A stretch of DNA of 5,909 bases from Cellulomonadaceae bacterium (GTDB lineage Bacteria; Actinomycetota; Actinomycetes; Actinomycetales; Cellulomonadaceae): assembly GCA_031283115.1 (NCBI GenBank), contig JAITCK010000236.1:1-5909 (forward strand), given 5' to 3'. The notes below the pieces were generated by a model that did no database searches, was not told the origin of the DNA, and worked only from the letters and a program-made list of their open reading frames with translations. Both the position numbers and the translations under genes were made by a program. The first letter of the stretch is position 1. Each line of letters starts with the position of its first letter. This document shows positions 1 through 5,909 of the stretch, in pieces.

Positions 1-1
1 G

Positions 2-523
2 GCCCTGGCAGGCAGCCTGCCCTTGGCTCGCGGCACCCGTGAGGCGGTGAAGGGACTGCGGGTCGGCGTCGTCGGGCAAGAAAACGCCCCCCTTGTTCAC
101 GCGGAACCTGTCGCCGGTGTCGACAACGGCAGCAGTCGTAAAGCGGGCCGCGACAACGACCCGCGCACCCTGACCGGATTCGAAGCCGCCGCCAACGAGG
201 CCCTGGCCATGCTGTCCCGTGGCGACCTCGACCCCGACTACGTTTACCCGGTCGCAGCCTTCGGCCTGCTCGCGGAAGAAGACCTAGACCGGCCTCTGGC
301 AGACCTGTCCATCGGGCAACGGCGGCGATTCGAACTAGCCCGCACCCTGCTGGCCGCCCCCCACCTGCTCATTCTTGACGAGCCGACCAACCACCTGTCC
401 ATCGACCTGGTTGACGAGATGACGCAGGCTCTAGCGAAAACAGGCGCGGCGGTCGTCGTCGCCACCCACGACCGTCGAATGCGCGACGACCTGGCCGACT
501 GGCCAACACTGACCCTCACCTGA
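2..523 (+). CDS. ABC-F family ATP-binding protein, C-terminal part (5' end outside window)
   Basis: The frame is open from the window edge, so the gene starts upstream; a TTG at 23 is in frame but is not a credible start, because the residues before and after it read as the end of a second nucleotide-binding domain. Visible in order are an ABC signature variant LSIGQRRR (305-328), Walker B LLILDEPTNH (about 368-397) and the H-loop ATHDR (464-475), after which the protein ends quickly. DEPTNH is diagnostic of ABC-F proteins, soluble twin-ATPase proteins without membrane segments that act on the ribosome; some members protect it from antibiotics. The second signature residue pattern (LSIGQ, not LSGGQ) and the short C-terminus resemble, from memory, actinobacterial ABC-F proteins of the macrolide/lincosamide self-resistance type, but substrate or antibiotic cannot be inferred. 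Walker A and the first ATPase domain are not in the window. Stop TGA at 521-523. Confidence 0.88.
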   Translation, partial: ALAGSLPLARGTREAVKGLRVGVVGQENAPLVHAEPVAGVDNGSSRKAGRDNDPRTLTGFEAAANEALAMLSRGDLDPDYVYPVAAFGLLAEEDLDRPLADLSIGQRRRFELARTLLAAPHLLILDEPTNHLSIDLVDEMTQALAKTGAAVVVATHDRRMRDDLADWPTLTLT

Positions 524-540
524 CAGCCCTCACCTGACCA

Positions 541-566
541 GCGCAGCGAGAGTCGACATCGTGCGC
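541..566. terminator. Weak stem-loop between converging genes
   Basis: Between the stop of the ABC-F gene (523) and the stop of the minus-strand DUF4916 gene (574), GCGCA (541-545) and CGA (547-549) can pair with TCG (559-561) and TGCGC (562-566), leaving one bulged G and a 9-base loop. There is no clear T-run on either side. Its place between two convergent 3' ends is the main argument for a shared terminator; the fold itself is modest. Confidence 0.25.
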
Positions 567-573
567 GCTTCTG

Positions 574-1155
574 TTACAGCAGCCGCCCCACCCAGGCCAT
601 AGCCTGCTTGACCAGCGCACCCTGGCCGCCAACAAAGGCTGCTTGAACCCCCTCCGAGCAGGCTTCTTCCGGGGTGAGCCAGTCGAAGTTGAGGGCGTCC
701 TGGCTGGGCTGACAGTCGCCCGTCACTGGCACCACATAGGCGAGCGACACGGCGTGCTGACGGTTGTCGTGGTAGGGGGTGATGCCCGGCATGGGGAAAT
801 ATTCTGCGACCGTAAAAGGCTGCGGTGAGGTAGGAATCTGCGGCAAAGCCACTGGTCCCAAATCTTTTTCGATGTGCCGTACCAGGGCGTCACGGATACG
901 TTCGTGGTAGAGCACCCGGCCAGACACCAGCGACCGGGTCAACCCGTGATCCCCCATGCGCAGCAGGAGCCCTACGGCGATGACGTCGCCGGAATCGTCG
1001 GTGCGCACCGGTACCGCGTCCACGTAGACGATAGGCAACTGCGAGCGGGCGATAGTCAGGTCGGTCTGCGACAGCCAGCCAGCCTGCGGTGGCGTCATCG
1101 GCACATCAGGATGAGACCAGTCGTCAGGGCTAGGAAAGTCCGGCGTCAACGTCAT
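574..1155 (-). CDS. DUF4916 family protein, Nudix fold with degenerate Nudix box
   Basis: A 193-residue protein of unknown substrate. It matches my recollection of the actinobacterial DUF4916 / Nudix-like family: WLSQTDL (27-33), IVYVDAVPVR (42-51), the loop-helix VSGRVLYHERIRDALVRH (77-94), FTVAEYFP (114-121), DNRQHAVSLAYVVPVTG (130-146) and a final WLTPEEA (159-165). Aligned to the Nudix consensus Gx5Ex7REUxEExGU, the segment G79-P101 keeps G79, E85, R93 and G100. The metal-binding glutamates are replaced by H94, K97 and D98, so classic Nudix pyrophosphohydrolase activity is doubtful. I chose the ATG at 1155 because GGGAGAG lies 8 bases before it; an in-frame GTG at 1191 would add 12 poorly conserved-looking residues with a weaker site. 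No signal peptide or membrane helix is visible. It is transcribed away from the tRNA gene and appears monocistronic. Confidence 0.85.
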   Translation of the reverse strand: MTLTPDFPSPDDWSHPDVPMTPPQAGWLSQTDLTIARSQLPIVYVDAVPVRTDDSGDVIAVGLLLRMGDHGLTRSLVSGRVLYHERIRDALVRHIEKDLGPVALPQIPTSPQPFTVAEYFPMPGITPYHDNRQHAVSLAYVVPVTGDCQPSQDALNFDWLTPEEACSEGVQAAFVGGQGALVKQAMAWVGRLL

Positions 1156-1204
1156 ACCCCCACTCTCCCACGTCCCAACCGCACCTGTCACCGTCCCGCA
1201 CCGG

Positions 1205-1210
1205 CTACAC
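1205..1210 (+). promoter_or_regulatory. Possible -10 element of the tRNA-Leu promoter
   Basis: TACACT lies 14 bases before the mature tRNA 5' end and fits the actinobacterial -10 pattern TAnnnT. A convincing -35 at 16-18 bases upstream is not visible, so this rests on position and the hexamer only. Confidence 0.3.
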
Positions 1211-1224
1211 TGCGGGGAGCACTT

Positions 1225-1306
1225 GCCGAAGTGGTGGAATTGGCAGACACGCTGGTTTTAGGTACCAGTGCTTCACGGCGTGCGGGTTCGAGTCCCGCCT
1301 TCGGCA
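1225..1306 (+). tRNA. tRNA-Leu, anticodon UAG
   Basis: A complete cloverleaf can be folded by hand. The acceptor stem is GCCGAAG (1225-1231) with CTTCGGC (1299-1305), followed by discriminator A1306. The D-stem is GTG (1234-1236) with CAC (1248-1250), with GG at 1242-1243 in the loop. The anticodon stem is CTGGT (1252-1256) with ACCAG (1264-1268), around loop TTTAGGT, giving anticodon TAG at 1259-1261, which reads CUA and other CUN leucine codons. The long 13-base variable arm (1269-1281) is the class II arm expected of tRNA-Leu. The T-stem is GCGGG/CCCGC (1282-1286, 1294-1298) with loop TTCGAGT. The 3' CCA is not encoded (ACTCT follows), so it must be added after transcription. I found no repeat of the tRNA 3' end elsewhere in the window that would mark an integrated element. 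Confidence 0.97.
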
Positions 1307-1323
1307 CTCTGATGGTTTTGATG

Positions 1324-1340
1324 TGCGCTTTCCCCGCGCA
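1324..1340 (+). terminator. Small stem-loop after tRNA-Leu
   Basis: TGCGC (1324-1328) pairs with GCGCA (1336-1340) around a 7-base loop, starting 18 bases after the tRNA end. The following ACCTTTCACTTTCC is T-rich but broken. This could end the tRNA transcript; the stem is only 5 bp. Confidence 0.3.
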
Positions 1341-1463
1341 ACCTTTCACTTTCCATGCCCGTGCCACCTTCCTATGCCGCATTTTTGCGCTCTGTTGCGC
1401 CAGGCGTGTGGTGATGCGGGGCAAGCCTCTACCTGAAAACAGGAAAACAGCAGCGACAGGCAT

Positions 1464-1515
1464 GACGAAGGCCCACCGTGGAGGCCTAGAGCCGCCCACG
1501 GTGGGCCTTGTCGTC
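1464..1515. terminator. Strong GC-rich hairpin, probable (bidirectional) terminator
   Basis: Bases 1468-1481 pair perfectly with 1496-1509 (14 bp). The stem can be extended by GACG (1464-1467) with CGTC (1512-1515) across a 2-base bulge. The loop is 14 bases (1482-1495). It is the strongest secondary structure I see in the window. It stands 160 bases past the tRNA and about 250 bases past the gdhA stop, facing both. Neither side has a clean T-run, which is common for actinobacterial terminators; an alternative is a small structured RNA or a repeat unit scattered in the genome. Confidence 0.5.
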
Positions 1516-1695
1516 CGGTGCGGGGGTGAGCCCGTCCGGTTAGCGGTGTCCGACGACGTTGCCTTCGTCCAGCGGCCAGATGGTCTGGCGGGGGACTGGA
1601 CGTGACTCCGACGTGTCGTCCGCAGTCTGTGCGGTTCCGCAAAAGTGCTGTTCACGGAGGTGTCCGTGAGGGTAGATGCGGTGTTACGCCGTCAT

Positions 1696-1719
1696 CCCTG
1701 TCGCGCAGCGGCGGCGGGG
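1696..1719 (-). terminator. Candidate gdhA terminator stem-loop
   Basis: CCCTGTCGC (1696-1704) can pair with GCGGCGGGG (1711-1719) around a 6-base loop. The 9-bp stem includes two G-T pairs as written on +; these become A-C mismatches in the minus-strand transcript, so the fold is weaker in the gdhA message. It lies 43 bases past the gdhA stop and no U-run follows on minus. Confidence 0.2.
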
Positions 1720-1762
1720 ACAAAGGTGGTAGCAATCGCGTCCGGCGCTGAGGTTACCTCAC

Positions 1763-3338
<1,576 letters not shown>

Positions 3339-4661
3339 ATGAGTGACATTCTTTACGTCAACGGTGGAACCCCGTTACATGGCACGATCACGGTGCGCGG
3401 CGCTAAAAACTTTGTGTCCAAAGCCATGGTGGCCTCCCTGCTCGGTGAGACGCCCAGCCGCCTGAGTAACGTTCCTCTCATCAGGGACGTTGAAGTGGTT
3501 TCTGGCCTGCTTGACCTGCATGGTGTGGCCGTCCACTATGACACTGCCGCTGGCGTACTCGACCTGGACCCCTCCAATGTGGAGACCGCCCATGTCGCCG
3601 ACATTGACGCCCACGCTGGATCCTCCCGCATCCCCATCCTCCTCTGTGGCCCCCTACTTCACCGTCTAGGCGAAGCCTTCATCCCCGACCTGGGCGGATG
3701 TGCTATCGGTGACCGGCCCATCAACTACCACCTGGACATTTTGCGGCAGTTTGGTGCCGTGGTGGACAAGCGGGCGGGCGGTATTCACTTGCGAGCCCCA
3801 CGCCGCCTGCAAGGCACCAAAATCTCCCTGCCTTACCCCTCTGTCGGCGCCACCGAACAGTTGCTCCTTACAGCCGTGCGCGCTGAGGGCATTACGGAAC
3901 TGTCGGGTGCGGCTATCGAGCCGGAAATCATGGATCTCATTGCCGTGCTGCAGAAGATGGGTGCCATCATTTCTGTGGACACTGACCGGGTTATCCGTAT
4001 TGAGGGTGTGGAACGCCTAGTGGGCTACCACCACCGGGCTTTAGGTGACCGTATTGAGGCGGCCTCGTGGGCGTCGGCAGCCCTGGCTACCGGCGGTGAC
4101 ATCATGGTCAAGGGTGCCACCCAACCGGAAATGATGACCTTCCTCAACACCTTCCGTAAGGTGGGCGGCCAGTTTGACGTGCTCGACGACGGCATCCGCT
4201 TCTGGCATCCGGGCGACAAACTCAACTCCATCGTTTTAGAAACAGACGTTCACCCTGGCTTTATGACGGACTGGCAGCAGCCGCTGGTGGTTGCCTTGAC
4301 GCAGGCTTCGGGCCTGTCCATCGTCCATGAGACCGTGTATGAGAACCGTTTTGGGTTCACTAATTCGCTGACCAAAATGGGCGCCACCATTCAGGTGTAC
4401 AAGGAGTGCCTGGGCGGGGCGGCCTGCCGCTTTGGCCAGCGTAACTTCAACCATTCGGCTGTCATTTCCGGGCCGACGCCCCTGCGGGCAGCCGACATTA
4501 CCGTGCCTGACCTGCGCGGCGGCTTCTCTCACCTCATTGCTTCTTTGGCAGCACAGGGCCGGTCGACGGTGCGTGGCATCGACCTGATCGACCGCGGCTA
4601 CGAGTTTTTCCAAGACAAACTGGCAGCCTTGGGCGCCGATGTGGAGCGGGGCTGCTCGTGA
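3339..4661 (+). CDS. murA: UDP-N-acetylglucosamine 1-carboxyvinyltransferase
   Basis: First committed step of peptidoglycan synthesis: transfer of enolpyruvate from phosphoenolpyruvate to the 3'-OH of UDP-GlcNAc in the cytoplasm; the fosfomycin target. The protein has 440 residues, slightly over the usual 417-430. Visible active-site residues are K23-N24 in RGAKNF, catalytic C121 in GGCAIGDRP (equivalent to E. coli C115; an Asp here would give fosfomycin resistance, but Cys is present), D311 in GFMTDWQQP and R393 in DLRGGFSH. The SSRIPILLCGPLLHRLGEA stretch and the C-terminal IDRGYEFFQDKLAALGA are family-typical. I start at the ATG at 3339 (MSDILYVNGG); an in-frame ATG at 3282 would add 19 atypical residues. 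No strong Shine-Dalgarno precedes 3339, and a short open frame with a better site ends 7 bases before it. It is the first gene of an operon and overlaps plsC by 4 bases. Confidence 0.96.
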   Translation: MSDILYVNGGTPLHGTITVRGAKNFVSKAMVASLLGETPSRLSNVPLIRDVEVVSGLLDLHGVAVHYDTAAGVLDLDPSNVETAHVADIDAHAGSSRIPILLCGPLLHRLGEAFIPDLGGCAIGDRPINYHLDILRQFGAVVDKRAGGIHLRAPRRLQGTKISLPYPSVGATEQLLLTAVRAEGITELSGAAIEPEIMDLIAVLQKMGAIISVDTDRVIRIEGVERLVGYHHRALGDRIEAASWASAALATGGDIMVKGATQPEMMTFLNTFRKVGGQFDVLDDGIRFWHPGDKLNSIVLETDVHPGFMTDWQQPLVVALTQASGLSIVHETVYENRFGFTNSLTKMGATIQVYKECLGGAACRFGQRNFNHSAVISGPTPLRAADITVPDLRGGFSHLIASLAAQGRSTVRGIDLIDRGYEFFQDKLAALGADVERGCS

Positions 4662-5431
4662 CTCAAGTGACCCGCCGCCCCCCCCTCCAACCAGAGTCGG
4701 GCATCTACAAGTTCATTGTGCGTATTGGCCGCCCCCTGCTCTATTCGATCTGCCGCTACGAATGGTCAGGCGGTGAGAACCTTCCCGCAGAGGGCGGTTT
4801 TATCGCGGCAGCCAACCACGTCTCTGATTTTGACGCGGTCACCACCGCCCATTTCCTTATCGACAACGGATACGAGCCGCGGATTCTCGCCAAACGAACC
4901 CTTTTTACGACGCCCGTCATTGGCGCTATTTTGCGGGGCACCAACATGATTCCCGTGGACCGTGGCACCTCCGACGCAGGCCGGTCCCTGGACGCGGCGG
5001 CAGAAGCCCTGGCCTCCGGCTCCTGCGTGGCCATCTTCCCCGAAGGCACGTTGACCCGCGACCCTGACCTGTGGCCTATGGAAGGCAAGACGGGTGTAGC
5101 CCGCCTAGCCCTGGCTGCCAAGGTGCCGGTTATTCCCATCGGACAGTGGGGGCAAACAGCCGTGCTGGACCGGTACGGCAAAATCCTCAAGCCTTGGCCT
5201 AAAAAGCGGATTCAGATTCGCGTGGGCCAGCCGGTGGACCTGTCTGACCTGTACGACCGCGAGATTGACGGCGCCACCCTGCGTGAGGCCACCAACCGGG
5301 TCATGGATGCCATTGGCGACATTGTGGGGGAACTGCGCGGCGAACAACCCCCATCACCCCGATTTGACCTGCGTAAACATCCAGAAAATAAGAAGAAGCA
5401 GCGCGTGTACAAGAAGGTTGAACGCCCATGA
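4658..5431 (+). CDS. plsC: 1-acyl-sn-glycerol-3-phosphate acyltransferase (PlsC/LPLAT family)
   Basis: Acylates lysophosphatidic acid to phosphatidic acid at the inner face of the membrane, the precursor of phospholipids. The 257 residues carry the four acyltransferase blocks: NHVSDFD with H54 and D59 (HX4D), LAKRTLFTTPVIGAIL with NMIPVDRG (77-103), FPEGTLTRD (127-135) and KVPVIPIG (155-162). A moderately hydrophobic stretch near 17-31 may anchor the protein peripherally; no clear transmembrane helix is present. The last 20 residues are basic (KKKQRVYKK near the end), likely to contact acidic lipid. The GTG start at 4658 overlaps the murA stop as GTGA; GGAG at 4643-4646 is an acceptable binding site 11 bases upstream. 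A run of 8 C (4678-4685) falls at codons 7-10. Exact acyl acceptor is not provable from sequence; other members of this family acylate different lipids. Confidence 0.92.
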   Translation: MTQVTRRPPLQPESGIYKFIVRIGRPLLYSICRYEWSGGENLPAEGGFIAAANHVSDFDAVTTAHFLIDNGYEPRILAKRTLFTTPVIGAILRGTNMIPVDRGTSDAGRSLDAAAEALASGSCVAIFPEGTLTRDPDLWPMEGKTGVARLALAAKVPVIPIGQWGQTAVLDRYGKILKPWPKKRIQIRVGQPVDLSDLYDREIDGATLREATNRVMDAIGDIVGELRGEQPPSPRFDLRKHPENKKKQRVYKKVERP

Positions 5432-5909
5432 GCGACAGCAGTATGACTGTGAAAGCCTGCGTGCTGGGTGCGGGCGCCTGGGGGACAACCTTCGCCATGA
5501 TTCTGGCTGACGCAGGCTGTGACGTGACCTTGTGGGCCCGAGAACCTGAGGTGGCTGCCGCCGTCAACGACACCCATCGCAACGAACGTTACCTGCCTGG
5601 GATTGACCTGCCTGATGCTGTTGTGTCCACCGCTGATGCTCAAGCGGCCCTGGCTGGCGCCAAACTTGTTATCGCAGCCATTCCGTCGCAGGTGTCCCGC
5701 ACGGCCTTGGCGGCGGTCAAAGACTTTCTCGACCCGCAGGCCGTGGTGGTCGCCCTGATGAAGGGGGTGGAACTTGGTACGGACAAACTCATGTCCGATG
5801 TGGTTGCCGAAGCCCTCGACCTGCCGCCGGACAGGATTGTTGTTATTTCTGGACCCAACCTGGCCCGGGAGATTGCCGCCCGCCAGCCGTCGGCCACCGT
5901 GGTGGCATC
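5428..5909 (+). CDS. gpsA: Glycerol-3-phosphate dehydrogenase [NAD(P)+], N-terminal part (3' end outside window)
   Basis: Reduces dihydroxyacetone phosphate to sn-glycerol 3-phosphate, the backbone for phospholipids, in the cytoplasm. The first 160 codons are in the window with no stop. They contain the Rossmann motif VLGAGAWGTTFA (12-23), LWAREPE (35-41), a YLPGIDLP segment (55-62), AAIPSQ (83-88), LMKGVE with the conserved lysine K112, and ISGPNLAREIA (140-150), the GPNxAxE signature. Full-length members are about 330-340 residues, so roughly half is missing. The ATG at 5428 overlaps the plsC stop as ATGA; AAGG at 5414-5417 is a plausible binding site. A second in-frame ATG (codon 6, 5443) is a possible alternative start. 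It is the third gene of the murA operon; in related actinobacteria ddl (D-Ala-D-Ala ligase) often follows. Confidence 0.96.
   Translation, partial: MSDSSMTVKACVLGAGAWGTTFAMILADAGCDVTLWAREPEVAAAVNDTHRNERYLPGIDLPDAVVSTADAQAALAGAKLVIAAIPSQVSRTALAAVKDFLDPQAVVVALMKGVELGTDKLMSDVVAEALDLPPDRIVVISGPNLAREIAARQPSATVVA

Larger units (their letters stand above)
1307..1762. other. 456-base intergenic region with stem-loops, no convincing gene
   Basis: This lies between the tRNA-Leu 3' end and the convergent stop of gdhA. Long open frames cross it on both strands, but they also run through the tRNA and show no family motifs, so I treat them as chance products of GC-rich sequence. What it does contain is a strong inverted repeat (1464-1515), smaller stem-loops at 1324-1340, 1653-1668 and 1696-1719, a tandem 8-base repeat (GAAAACAG twice, 1435-1450), and a weakly supported short open frame (1666-1803, +). 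Confidence 0.6.

Noticed and set aside
1156..1191. 12-codon upstream extension of the DUF4916 gene from a GTG
   Set aside because: The ATG at 1155 has a better-placed GGGAGAG site.
1225..1306. tRNA-Leu as an integration site for a mobile element
   Set aside because: I found no second copy of the tRNA 3' end in the window and no integrase or phage gene nearby.
874..1605. 243-codon open frame on + crossing the DUF4916 gene and the tRNA
   Set aside because: It is antisense to a well-supported gene, runs straight through the whole tRNA-Leu, and its product is Arg/Pro-rich with no motif.
1188..1655. 155-codon open frame on - covering the tRNA and the intergenic region
   Set aside because: It contains the complement of the entire tRNA gene and the hairpin, and shows no protein family features; open frames of this size arise by chance in GC-rich DNA.
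3339..4661. Possible fosfomycin-resistant MurA (Cys to Asp)
   Set aside because: The catalytic cysteine is present in GGCAIGDRP (C121), so this resistance mechanism does not apply.
3375..5643. Several open frames on - opposite murA, plsC and gpsA
   Set aside because: They are antisense shadows of strongly supported genes, with low-complexity Arg/Ser/Pro-rich products and no motifs.

Overview
The window is a GC-rich chromosomal segment of an actinobacterium (Actinomycetota). Four things point there: an actinobacteria-type DUF4916 protein, a MurA of the form usual in Actinomycetales, Micrococcales and Bifidobacteriales, the murA-plsC-gpsA gene order, and GTG starts with GC-rich coding. I cannot name the genus. 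Every protein-coding gene belongs to a recognised family. I see no transposase, integrase, CRISPR array, toxin pair or other clearly novel system, so this looks like core chromosome with an ordinary accessory ABC-F gene at the left edge.

Layout: the left edge (1-523, +) is the C-terminal end of an ABC-F type ATP-binding protein cut by the window. It converges on a DUF4916 / Nudix-fold protein (574-1155, -) whose Nudix box has lost its catalytic glutamates. A class II tRNA-Leu with anticodon UAG (1225-1306, +) diverges from that gene across about 70 bases. Bases 1307-1762 contain no convincing gene. They hold several stem-loops, including a perfect 14-bp stem at 1468-1509, lying between the tRNA and the convergent 3' end of gdhA, so transcription termination is the likely job of this stretch.

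Next is gdhA, an NADP-type glutamate dehydrogenase (1763-3100, -), which assimilates ammonium into glutamate. A 238-base divergent region (3101-3338) separates it from the operon murA (3339-4661), plsC (4658-5431) and gpsA (5428-beyond 5909), all on +. Both junctions in the operon are 4-base stop/start overlaps (GTGA, ATGA), which suggests translational coupling. MurA commits UDP-GlcNAc to peptidoglycan, GpsA makes sn-glycerol 3-phosphate, and PlsC-type acyltransferases build phosphatidic acid from that backbone. The operon therefore ties cell-wall precursor supply to phospholipid supply.

Points most worth a second look are the degenerate Nudix box, two mutually exclusive hairpins just upstream of gdhA, a 10-codon open frame with a ribosome binding site ending 7 bases before murA, an 8-C run at codons 7-10 of plsC, and the strong hairpin between the tRNA and gdhA. 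All are modest signals.
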